From assembly GCA_964017195.1 (NCBI GenBank), contig OZ024895.1, positions 24,773,875-24,837,874 on the forward strand: a DNA stretch of 64,000 nt. Reading direction: 5' to 3'. Under the pieces are notes generated by a model that was given only the letters and a program-made list of their open reading frames with translations, made no database searches and was not told the origin of the DNA. Numbering within the stretch: position 1 is the first letter of the stretch; every line of letters starts with the position of its first letter. This document shows, piece by piece, positions 44,951 through 55,046 of this stretch. Origin of the DNA: Siderastrea radians (lineage: Eukaryota; Cnidaria; Anthozoa; Scleractinia; Rhizangiidae). The translations under genes were made by a program, and so were the position numbers.

Positions 44951-45129
44951 CAATCACTGCCAGAATGTTGAAACACCATCTTCTGAGCAGTGTCTACCTC
45001 CCTCCCCCACCTTACCAATGTTGTTTCAAAACAAATGAAAACCAAAAGAAAACTGGTGCGTTGTTGTGTGATTCAACATTGAACAAGGGGAAAGGGGAAG
45101 GGTGTTTCAACGACTTGTGGCAGTGATTG
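44951..45129. repeat. Right 179-bp MITE-like repeat
   Basis: Same length and orientation as the left copy, with one base difference, TA on each side. Its right edge rejoins the interrupted arm (TAGCTTCTCTTAAATTAAC). Confidence 0.93.
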
Positions 45130-45963
45130 TAGCTTCTCTTAAATTAACTTTTTCCAGTAATAACTAGAATACAGCCAACACCGCAAATTAACGGCTCGGC
45201 GAGTAGATCTTCCCACTGAACTGAGTGGCGGCCTAATTCACCGTGTTGTTGATTTCCTGACGTTCAATCAAGTCTTGGCCAAAACAACTTCGTATGAGCA
45301 AATTCGCCGAACCAAGTGCATTCGATATATAGATATTTGTCGTTTGTCTGCTTCAAATTATAAAACTTAAATTAAGCAGAGCATAGCTCTAAGACTTTAA
45401 AAACCGGTTGCGCTGTCACTGTTAGTCGGGCCCTATAATCGCCTCTCGCGTTGTTGTCCGCTGAAAAAGAAAACCAAGGAATATATCGTTCGCAAAAATG
45501 AACATTAAAAAAAAGTAAAGGTCAGTGGAAATTTTGACCCCTGGAGAATTCAACTGTGATATATTTATGTTACAGCAAGGCCCGTTGAAAGTGCTCTTTG
45601 AGGTAGTTTTCATTTTTGTAATGGCGGCCGGTCAAGCTAAGTTTACTTCTGAGATGACTTCACAAAAGAAATGGGGAAGTTACGATTGATAACTATAAGG
45701 TCTGCCAGAGGCGATCGATAATCGTGCCTTTCACGATTATTAACTGTAACTACTGTCAAACGTAGTTCTTAATTATGGTCTTTACGATTATTAACTATGT
45801 TTGACATAGTTATTAATCGCAAGTGACGTGCTTTTACAATTAACAACTACAAAGTACCACTCTTTACGATTAATAACTACTTAGCGCGCGCTTTTAGACT
45901 GTTAATCTGGACAATTCCACTATAAAAATAAAAAAGCACTATAAAATTATATAGACACCTGTT
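45130..45963. repeat. Right inverted arm, outer part
   Basis: Inverted counterpart of 36942-37776, including the short ORF at 45422-45613 that matches 37293-37484 with one residue change, and the ATTAATCGTAA words. Ends CACCTGTT at 45963. Confidence 0.85.
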
Positions 45964-45967
45964 TTAT

Positions 45968-46636
45968 GCGGTTTTGCCAGTATATCTTCCGGTCCCGGGA
46001 ATGCAAACCGATCGTATCCCTTTTCTCTTTAAACCATCATTTCTGGCGATGCCAACTGTTATCGCCGGCAGCTACAGTGAAGATAGCCGGCTAGTCAGAG
46101 TTTGAAAGCGGTCAGCATAAAACGCAGACTGCGGACTGCAGACTGCAGACTGCGCACCAGGGGGTAAAATTTTAAAAGTTCTTTCCGTTTATTAGATTAC
46201 AAAATATAGATGGCAACATTTAAAAAAACAACTTGAATTTTCTTGGTCGAACTTGTGGCGCAAACATGTCTACAAGTCTATCACATAAATTAATGCATGT
46301 AACTGAAGTGGGGAAGGGTTCCAAAATTTCCGTTTTCGGGAAAAGTCCCACTCTGATGTTTGACTAATGGTAAGGTGACATCCAAGCTAACATTTAACAA
46401 GAAAAGTTAGATGGGCAAGGTCAAACGAAACTCAGTCATGCTGTGAAAGCAAATTGTCAGATGTGACTGAAAACTTCATTAAACTTCTTTGGTGCAGTTT
46501 TTCACAATTTTAGAACAAGCAGAGTGCAAACTCATCAATCACTGATCAGTTGAGCCGCTTCAAATAACTTCATGAGACCGTAATCCGACTTGACGTCTTG
46601 CTTCGCAACTGAATAAGGGCATGCTTTCACTGCCCT
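45968..46636. other. Intergenic; short GCAGACT repeat
   Basis: At 46122-46158 the heptamer GCAGACT recurs about five times (one as GCGGACT), a small minisatellite. Nothing else recognised. Confidence 0.6.
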
Positions 46637-47940
46637 TCATACCCATCTCAAGATGACATCTTTCTTCCTCCAACATTGTTGGCTCGTTAAACAATACTCA
46701 TGGATTGAGCCAGAGGTAGATGTGTTTACCAGTGTAGAAGTAGGTGTTTCATAAATTACGTGACGGCACGTACCACTAGTGCATTTACTTCGGGTCGGTA
46801 GGACGCCCTTTCCTGGAAAACAGATTCCCTTTTGCTCCCAAAGCTGTTTTACAGGGTTAGTTGAATGACCGGGTTTTGTTTGTGCTTGGGTCACAGAGAA
46901 GTTTTTGCTGTACTCCTTGAGCAGCTGCTGTATTTGGCTTTTGGGTGGAGCTCTACCCTGGCAAATTCTCTCTAACATTCTGATGTCCGTGTTGATGATG
47001 AGCCAGTTAGGGACTTTGTCACCAGCTGTAGTTTCCTGCAAGTACTTCGTTTGAGTACTGTTGATTAAGTCCGCTAGGACTTTCATAGCGTACGTGTTGA
47101 GACTTGAGGCTAAACTTTCCTTTTTGGTGGCGATATCTTCCAGTTTCTACAGTTTTGATTTCGCGGTTTTCAGGTTGGACTGTATGGCTTTGTAGTGCTT
47201 CTCTTCATTAGGATGCTTTTAATGTCCTTACAAATTGACACCGAAACACAATGTGCGAATGAGCACATCGTCTTATTATGACCAGGAGTGTGGCAATTTG
47301 AGCAGAGTGGCTTTTTGTTTACCGCGACAGACAGTTTAATTTCTGACATTGCATGTTCCTTCCCCAAAACCAACTCCAGCTGTTGTGTTTTTGTTGTCTT
47401 TGGGCTTCTGAAAAAACTTCTGTCGGAGTTTCATACTGAAATACAGGATCGGGATTGCCGAATATCTTTTCTGAACAGCGAGGTGTTGGTGTGGTTACTT
47501 TGTGCCTTTTCTTCGCATTTTGTACGAGGATACCAGTGCTTGCTGTCTGAGATGACGACGGTCGTAGTAGTTTCTACGTTTACTTCTCCATTTACTTCAC
47601 GAATGCTGTAAGGTATGGTTGCGCTGGGATCTCGTTGGTAACTGATAACTCCGTTTCCCTTGTGGCATTGACTGTCGCTTGGTAGATTATTCTTAGGTGG
47701 GTTCCATGAAGCAAACGTCTTTATAGATTTGCTGATGTGGCCAGTTTTGATTATTTGGTTCGTTGACAAGCACTTGAGCAGTCTTCTTAACTTCTGGGTC
47801 ATCATTGGAGATCTTGTCGGCTGGCTGAGGGACAGGTCTCTTCTGGTTGCTAGGGTCAGCAGGGTTTATTGAGGCTGGGAAGAACTGTTTAGTAGGGACT
47901 GGCAGTTGCGGAAATGCAATTGGCAACAAACATCTGCAAT
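46637..47940 (-). pseudogene. Broken CCHC zinc-knuckle protein gene
   Basis: Minus-strand frames in order: Pro/Asn-rich N-terminus (47693-47929), a middle block (47431-47805, with TTTTVVISDSKHWYPRTKC), then GKEHAMSEIKLSVAVNKKPL followed by CSNCHTPGHNKTMC, an exact CX2CX4HX4C zinc knuckle, at about 47300-47270. A charged KHYKAIQSNLKTAKSKL helix follows, a frameshift near 47170, and a C-terminal block (46637-47086) with PNWLIINTDIRMLERICQG and LWEQKGICFPGKGVLP. I recall this architecture as a repeated, unnamed gene in cnidarian genomes. A knuckle of this type binds single-stranded nucleic acid in retroelement Gag proteins; whether that applies here is unknown. At least two frameshifts. Confidence 0.55.
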
Positions 47941-48236
47941 CTCTCGTTGTTTTTCTCTAGTGTGGCTGGCTTATTTATGGGTGAACTCTTGTGCATGCTG
48001 GGTTATTGCACCGAATGGTTAATCTTTTCGTGCACTAACATCTGCCTTGTATGCTTTGCAAGTGGGGAAAAACTTAAAACAGCAGAACCATTTGAGAAAG
48101 GAACATGATGTGTTTAGGCCGAGTGCATAGATTTTGTTGCTATCTTACATGTTCAAACGGAAAACACAAACGATTCAATGACAAAAACAACCTTATTGGG
48201 GAGATTTAGGTAATGGCTTAATATGTTCTTATCATA

Positions 48237-48500
48237 GTCTTTATACTGTGACATTTTAAGCCGTTAACCATGGTCTGTATTTTAAGCAAACATACTAGCT
48301 GTTGCAAATTAGGCCGGTAGTTATTGGCCTAAAATGTCACAGTACGAACATATACAGATGCAAATTAGGCCAGTAGTTGCTGGTAGTTATTGTCTGGGTT
48401 AATTCGGATCTGCTGTCATTGATACTGCAACATTTTAGGCCAGTAACTACCGGCTTAATTCGGGTCTGCTTTCATTGATACTGTAACATTGATTCTGTTA
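48237..48500. repeat. AGGCC.GTAGTTA palindromic repeats
   Basis: The words TTAGGCC.GTAGTTATTGGCC, TTTTAGGCCAGTAACTACCGG and GATACTGTAACATT recur in both orientations. Probably the remains of a small inverted-repeat element with ends near TACTGTGACATTTTA (48244) and TACTGTAACATT (48478). Confidence 0.5.
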
Positions 48501-48540
48501 ACTCCTTTCACCCGGCGCTGAAATATACCCGGGAAATTTC

Positions 48541-49493
48541 CGAAACTTCAATTGCTTTTCTTCATATCAAAGTTTCAATCAATGGCAACGGCCTATCCAC
48601 CAGTGTGGACTACAAACCTACAGATTCCCATAGTTAATTGTCACATTCATCCTCTCGTCCTTCCCGTGTCAAAAACTCTATCCCGTTCTCTCAAATTCTT
48701 AGACTTTGACGTTCATGCAGTGATGACTCTGATTTTTCAAACAAATCAGAGGAAATGTGCCATTTCTTCAAGAAGCGTGACTATCCTAATTCTGTTGTCA
48801 ACACGGCTCAACACCGTGCTCAACAGATTGATTGACAGTCAGCACTGCAAACGACACAGAAGGAAAAGAACGAGAATTCCATTTACACTCACTTACCATT
48901 CACTTAACCTCGCAGCCAAAAACCTCATTTTAAAGAACTTTTAAGTTGCTCCAAAATGACAATGAAACAGGAAGAACCTTTTCACAGCCTCCCTTGATTT
49001 CATTCAAATGCGACAAAAACATAGGGAACTTTCTAGTTGAAGTGTCCTTAAATCTGATGATCAACTGGGTTCTTTTAAATGCATGCACAAACGATGCAAC
49101 ACTTGTCCTTTCATTCACAATGTGGACAAAATAACAGGACCCAAGCGATTGGTTAACTTCACCAATTGCTTTACGTGCATCTCTGCAAATGTTATCTGTT
49201 GCATAACATGCACGTTGTGTAAAAAGATATACATTGGTGAAAAAGGGAGGAGACTAGGCAACCGTTTCCGCGAACACCTACGAAATGTTGAAAGAAATGA
49301 CAAGGACGCATCCAAACCAGTCACCCGACATTTCAATCTCCCTAATCTTTCTGGCCAACACGAGATGATCTGTGGCCTTTCCCTACACCAAGGTAACATG
49401 GAAAACCATAAAAATCTAGAACAAAAATTCGATTTTAAAATCGACACACTTAATCCCCACGGTATCAACGAACACCTTTCATTCAACTAATTT
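48541..49493 (+). pseudogene. Penelope-like element 3' fragment with GIY-YIG nuclease domain
   Basis: Early part in mixed frames (INGNGLSTSVDYKPTDSHSY, LRLRRLCSDDSDF near 48570-48740) corresponds to the region after the RT palm. Then PPLISFKCDKNIGNFLV (about 48985) and, from 49083, a 135-codon open frame with CISANVICCITCTLCKKIYI, GEKGRRLGNRFREHLRNVER and HGINEHLSFN. The last block is the GIY-YIG endonuclease typical of Penelope-like elements: YIGE (here KIYIGEKGRRLG) with the conserved Arg and the FREH helix. The GIY half of the motif is replaced by C-ITC...K-IYIG, as in other members. The palm with YxDD is missing; several stops upstream. The nuclease ORF itself has none. Confidence 0.85.
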
Positions 49494-49577
49494 GTTCTTG
49501 TTTTTCACATTGCCATGTTTCTACCAGTAGCGTAGCTCCACCACTCATAATAAATGAAGTGCAGCCCGCAGTTCCTT

Positions 49578-49622
49578 GATTCACTCTGATGTGTGGGCTA
49601 ACCCCTCGAAATGTCAGCAATC
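49578..49622 (+). ncRNA. Hammerhead-ribozyme-like motif after the Penelope-like ORF
   Basis: Order of elements: GATT.CT (helix I 5' strand), CTGATG (catalytic core box 1), stem GTGGG..CCCTC (helix II, one mismatch), CGAAA (core box 2), TGTC (very short helix III and cleavage site C), AG.AATC (helix I 3' strand pairing with GATT..CT). One core position (the A that should end CTGATGA) reads T. Minimal hammerheads with nearly absent helix III are known in Penelope-like elements, and the location fits. Activity of this copy is doubtful. Confidence 0.55.
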
Positions 49623-49839
49623 AATCTCTTTACGGTGGCCAATTTACCTTATCAACTCAGTTGATAAATCCCAAATTTCATGTTTTATACTGTCTGGTCT
49701 GTTGATTTTTACAGACACAGGCGTACCTGGCTTTATCAGCGTAATATTTAATTTGAATGACTTGTTACCGTGTATAAATAAAGGTTATAAGTATGTATGT
49801 TTGTATGTATGAGTTCAAATCAATGCTGGGTGGAGAAGT

Positions 49840-50125
49840 CAAGAATTCCGGCAAAATACTGGCAATAATTCTGCTGGAATTCCAAGCCAGAATTCTATCC
49901 AAATTCTGGAATTCCAGCGGTATTGTGGTCAGGGATCCGGTGGAATTCCACCTAGAGTTGTCCGGAATACTGGCGGTATGCCAGCAATAATTCTGGTGGA
50001 ATTCCAGCTGGAATTGGCTAGTATTCCAGCGGAATGCTAGCAATTTCTGGTGGATTCCAGAGGAATTCTGGCGGAATCTGCCCAGAATCTACTTGGAATT
50101 CTGGGAAACTCCGGGCTGGAATTCC
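49840..50125. repeat. Degenerate TGGAATTCCAGC palindrome array
   Basis: About twenty imperfect copies of (C/T)TGGAATTCCAG(C/A) and TACTGGCAATAATTCTG, closely packed. Another of the degenerate palindrome arrays typical of this window; edges not defined. Confidence 0.8.
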
Positions 50126-51264
50126 CAGTTTGTTTTTACTAGGGAATTGTCATGGTTACAGTAAACGCGGAATAAACTGAAATTTTGAGTCAGTAGGTCA
50201 CTCAAAATACATATAGTGTATTAAATCTCACTGTACTTGAATTGTACTTTTTCATCTTCAAAATTATTTTGCACACTGACTTGAGTTTAGTGTACATTCT
50301 GGGTGATTAAAACCTGATTTGGAAGATGTTTGAAGAATTGTTGTCACTTTTGGAACAAATTGTTAAATTTAATGAGCACTTATGAAATCATTAAATTCGC
50401 TAAATCAAGTAGTCAATAAAACTGGCTTGATTTCAATTTCAAAAATCAACATTACAGATGCAGCTTCATAAAGTAAAGCAAAAAATAGTTAGCTAACGAC
50501 TGAAATATTGAACGACATTAATCTTTAGGATTGGGCTCTGCAGGCTCCGAAAAGTGTGACAATGTTTTCCAATGTATTCAAACCACTCCATGGATGTGCA
50601 TCCTGCTTTCTTTTGCTTTCGGGGCCATGATCTAACACTTCTTCATCAACCGCTTTTTTTCACCAAATGGATAGGTGCTTGGTGAGCTAAAGGCATTGAA
50701 ACGCGAAAGGGTATGTACATTATATTTTGTGAAATTACAAAGTTGTGTATACCTGTATGTGTTTTTAAAGCGCAAGCTGGTATTTACATGCGCTGTTTTT
50801 GGGGGGAGGTGCATTGAGTGTAGTGGCATTTCTTGATATAAATTGGAGCAAACTTATTCGTCGGAAAAGGAACTTGAGGAACAGGACCTTTTTCTCTTTT
50901 TTGACGTTTTAGTTTTCCGTTTGCATTTGGGCAATACCATGTGAGAATGTGAAAAATCCAGATTTTTAAAAAGTGGTTGGACTTAAAATCATACCCTGTG
51001 CTATATTGTTGACAAGTTATAGTACATAGGAAAATAAGTTGTGATAGCAACGCATTCAGGGGGGGTCTCCAAAGTAAGTGTTTATTTTTTAATAATAAAC
51101 AATAGGTGAGAGACAAATTTTTAACTTGCTATATAAAACTTGGAAATGATTTGTGTCTACAAACAGTTATATCAGAAGAAATACCTCAAAGGGGTTAATA
51201 CATAAAAAATATAAATTTCACCCTGAACTTTTTTTAAAAAATAGCTATTAACAAAGTAAATTTT
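50126..51264. other. No recognised gene
   Basis: AT-rich; ORFs at 50632-51116 (minus) lack recognisable motifs. Confidence 0.35.
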
Positions 51265-51624
51265 GTTACGGACGTTACGTAATGTCCGTAACATTTACAC
51301 AATCTTTTTCCATTCTTAAAATAACTATTTAAAAGATTTCAAAGATATTTCTGCCACAAAGCTAAATATTGTTTAAAACACTTTGGTAAAAAGCAGTCCC
51401 TGAAAAACTGCAAAATTTGCTAAATAATGGTAACAAAACTTTGTTACGGACGTTACGTTACGGACATTACAATTCTTGAAGCTAAGTATTTAAACATTTG
51501 AAAAAGTCTCAAGAACCCAAACATTACACTCAAAGACAATTTGTCTTTTTAAACATTAACTTGTTGCATCTAACATCAATAGAATTAGTATTCTGGTTAA
51601 ACAGTTATTTCTCTTAATAGTTTT

Positions 51625-53760
51625 TCAAACTTTCTTGTGTTTCCTTATAACTTTGAAAAGTTTTTCCACGGCAGGCGGCTCCGGAATTTCAAAAGGCCCA
51701 CTGATAAATTGGGGAACAGTTACTGGATCAGAAAAAATGTTTGAAAAGTGGACTCTGTCCACGTCATCTCGTCTAGGCCAATGGAAAGTACTGGCACTAT
51801 TTCTGTGCAGGAACTTGAATTCTACAAAACTGCCACTTTTCTTGATTACTCTACCAAAATAAAAGGTTTTGACATAATCAACTGCATAGCATTCCCCTGG
51901 TTGAATAGTTGGTGGTGGAATTGGGCAAAGGCTTTTCTGGTGCAACTCTTGGATCATCAGTTGCCTGTATGCCAGAACCTCAGTTTTAGGGATCATCACA
52001 GATCTAGTAGCCACACATCTTGCATATAGGCAACTGAAAATTCCACATTCATAGGTATTATTCTGTTTTGGAATCTCACCAGGCCTATTTGAATAGAAAG
52101 ACCACTGGCTGACATCAGTCGACCGGTCAGCTTTCAAAAGAAGTGACACCATCATTTCCACTCGCTTTAAGACAGTCGGCTTAACAAACTGACCTGGCAA
52201 GCTGTCGAGCACTATGATACACATTTCCTGAGGAAACATCACTCCAAGGAACCAATGTTCACCCTCAGTATCATGGCAGGGAAAGAAAACTGCATCTTGT
52301 TTGAAAAGGTCATCTTTGTCTGTCAGAGGATCTTTCAGGGTCTGCCTTTGCACCAGCTTTTCAAATTCTTCCCATCGAAAAATTTCCACTTTAACACCCT
52401 TTTGAGCACTTCCAGCCTTGACTAGCTGTAGATATGCATCAACAATAAAATTTGTAACCCACTTTGATTCATCTGCTGCAGCTTTACCTTCGAGCCCTAT
52501 TAAGTCCCTTATGTCAATTAAGGGATCACCCTTAAAGTCAATGGCTTCACTGATAATTAGCTCTGCCATTAGACTGCTGAATGGAGGAATTTGGAATTCA
52601 GTGCAGTGGTCATTAAGAATTGCCCTGATGTGACCAGGCAAGCCTTGCTGTATCTGAATAATAATTTCCTCTTCATCAGTCATAGGTGTGTCAGCTGGTA
52701 ATGTAGCATATGTGCACAACGGCGTGTCATCTTCATCATCAGCATCATCACCATCACTACCACCATCACCACTACTCTCTTCATCCTCACTGTCCCCACT
52801 GTTGTTACAGGAACCGTCACTGACTTCAGATCTGGTTATTTCATTGACTGAGTCACTACAGGTTTCTTCAGCATCATTTGATTGTTCAATCTCATGAAGA
52901 ACAGATAGCTGACTTGAATGAAGGAGACAATGTACTTGACCATTCTCTGCTGGTGCTATGCAGTGGACGTTGCTAATTCCTGGGATAGCTGTGGCTTTTT
53001 GAAAGCATTTGTCCAGTTCAAGACCACTGCCGAATTCATCAATGTCCTTCTTAAGACATAGTTGAATGTTGATTGATTTGCAGAATTGTGCTGCAACCGT
53101 TGCAAAGGATTTTGCGTCCTGCACATTTGCCACTTTCCTCATGGACACTGCAGTCCACACCATCCTTTTTACCGTTCCCCCCAAGCCATCAACCACTCCA
53201 TTGCCATGGGAAGTGGCAAAAAAGTGCCACTTTATTTTTAGTCCCTTTCTCTGAAGAGTGTGGTAGAAGCTAGCCATGTACTTGTTTTTAAATTGGGAGG
53301 TGGGCCCATCAAAAAAGATGTCGACAACTTTAACCTGTGGAAAATGTTTCTTGACAAAATTGTTTACCACAATATCCATAAAACAGTAACTGATTTCTTG
53401 TCATGGTCGAGGTCATCACTCACTATAACATGTGAACTGCACTTTGTGTTGTCATCCGAATCTTTAGTCCAAATTGCAACAGTAAAGAGTGTAACCTGTT
53501 GCTGACTCCAATGCGCTGCTTGAATTTCATCTTGATGCTGACAGGTATAATTTTCAGCAAAGTCAACTTGGACAACAGCTTCATCTGGTTGCAGTTGAGC
53601 TGTGCGTTTTTCAAAAAATTCTGCTTGTTTCCTCTTTACAAAAACATGCTCCAAGAATGAAGGCATTTTACTTTGAAGAGAATGCAAGGCTTCTTCAACA
53701 GTTCCCTCTTTGGTGACTTTCTCCAGCTTCTTCACCATTTTGGGTTTGCCTTGTTTGGAC
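51625..53760 (-). pseudogene. Transposon-type protein, C-terminal part: RNase H-like core plus Ulp1-type protease
   Basis: Read with the piece at 57011-58112 as one protein. 53364-53738 has AVVQVDFAENYTCQHQDEIQ (first acidic motif); after a one-base loss in a T run near 53380, the 584-codon frame has DIFFDGPTSQFKNKYM and FATSHGNGVVDGLGGTVKR. These Asp/Glu motifs look like a DDE/RNase H fold; that is inference. A long Asp/Glu/Ser-rich stretch follows (around residues 190-235 of the 584). The C-terminal third resembles a C48 cysteine protease: GEHWFLGV (His about 375), LDSLPG (Asp about 391), NNTYECGIFSC (Cys about 445). Such proteases are found in several eukaryotic transposons. Related genes are widespread repeats in animals as I recall. 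Only the frameshift damages this half. Confidence 0.75.
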
Positions 53761-53870
53761 TGAACTTAGAGATAGACCGTTTATTAATAAAATACACTTT
53801 GCAGTCAAATGACTGAATTACGTGAATAAATTATTTACAATAAAAATATGTGACGACAATTTAAAATATA

Positions 53871-55046
53871 TTACATGCAGTGGCTAATTATGAAACTGTG
53901 TCTGAACCTGTTTGTCTTGCAGACAGGCGCAGCAAAGGCGCGTGTCGATCTCAGATTATAATTCTGCTGAGATCGTGATGGCAAAAGGTGTCTGAGTCTA
54001 TGGTTGCCCTGCGCGTCAATGTCTTTGAAGAGTTCCTTACATAATGTGCTCCTTCTATCATATAGGGTTGGAAGGCCAGCTTTAACTAAACCTTCACTGT
54101 AACTACAATCTGGAAATATCATGCGTAATGCACGGTGCTGAATGCGTTCAATTTCTTCAGAGAGATATAATGGTAGATTGCAATGAAAGACCTGGCATGC
54201 ATATTCAAGGCTTGATCTGGTAACGCTACAATAGAATCTTACAAGGTCATTGTTAGCAATACCCGTGCGCTTAAGTTTTCTTAAGAGATAAAGTCTCTTG
54301 GCAGCCTTAGTCGTGATTGAGTCAATATGCGCAGACCATTTGAGATCACTGCTTATGACAATGCCAAGAACTTTAGCCGAAGATACCATTTCGAACTCGA
54401 CCCCTTCTATTGACACCTGAGAGAAGCAAGGGGGAGTATGCTTGAAGCATGTGCGGATCTCCTTGCACTTGGTTGGATTTAGCTGCAGATGGTTTTCCTG
54501 AGACCAGTCGTGGATGTAATCAGCCGCTTGTTGTAGTGAGCTGAGCTTGGAGGCGGGAACAACTTCAGAGACCGTTGTGTCATCGGCGAATTTCCACAAG
54601 TGGAACCCTTCTGGGAGACGGAGATTGTTTATCATCTCTAGAAATAGCCATGGACCCAAACGGGTCCCCTGAGGCACTCCAGCAGGGACATCCAACCAAT
54701 CAGATAAAACTCCATTCAGTTTCACCCTCTGCTGTCTGCTCCTTAGAAAATCGATCACCCAATTCACAACTGTAGGTTTCACGCCAAGACTTAAAAGTTT
54801 AGCGACCAATATATGATGGTCAACGAGGTCAAAAGCTTTTCTCAAGTCTAGTAGGGCAGTCCTTACAGTTGAGCCGGTGCCGTCTGTAGCGCGTAGCCAA
54901 TGATGGAACATGGAGATTTGAGCGAATGTGGTGCATGAACCTGGAATGAATCCACATTGTGCGGGATCAATGGCCGATAATAGTACTGGTTTCAGTTCCT
55001 TATCGATAACAAAGCCCTCCGCAACCTTAGACAAGGTGGATGTCAA
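53871..55046 (-). pseudogene. LINE reverse transcriptase frame
   Basis: 391 codons, no internal stop. Begins at LTSTLSKVAEGFVIDKE-like sequence (the opening Leu lies upstream of the annotated Met, so the true frame continues from the previous one after a shift). Palm motifs: LLDLRKAFDLVDHHI, VPAGVPQGTRLGPWLF, LWKFADDTTVSEV with both catalytic Asp present. Then LQLNPTKCKE (motif D/E) and the KVLGIVISSDLKWSAHID thumb. The C-terminal tail ends RFRHSFIISHCM. Enzyme: target-primed reverse transcription of its own RNA. Confidence 0.88.

Larger units (their letters stand above)
41248..45129. mobile_element. 3.88-kb composite unit: two MITE-like repeats around rep and transposase genes
   Basis: Inserted at a TA dinucleotide in the right arm; TA is present on both sides (41246-41247 and 45130-45131), while the left arm has the single uninterrupted TA. 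The unit begins and ends with a 179-bp repeat in the same orientation. Because each repeat itself has inverted ends (CAATCACTGCCA... / ...TGGCAGTGATTG), the outermost ends of the whole unit are also inverted, as a Tc1/mariner-type transposase needs. Enclosed are a Rep-type gene (plus) and a Tc1/mariner-like transposase (minus). The cargo between the repeats has no inverted ends of its own that I can see. Confidence 0.85.
36942..45963. mobile_element. 9-kb element with 1.23-kb inverted arms
   Basis: Left arm 36942-38174 and right arm 40848-41247 plus 45130-45963 are inverted copies of almost equal length (1233 and 1232 bp once the inserted unit and its TA are discounted). They are about 98% identical over the 309-bp ORF I compared residue by residue. 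TTAT lies just outside both ends (36938-36941; 45964-45967), a possible 4-bp target duplication. The outer 300 bp of each arm is rich in TTATTAATCGTAA-type words. Without the composite unit the element would be about 5.1 kb. No transposase of its own is recognised, so it is probably non-autonomous. Confidence 0.85.

Noticed and set aside
52688..52897. Ser/Pro-rich plus-strand ORF
   Set aside because: It is the antisense shadow of the Asp/Glu/Ser-rich region of the protease-bearing gene.
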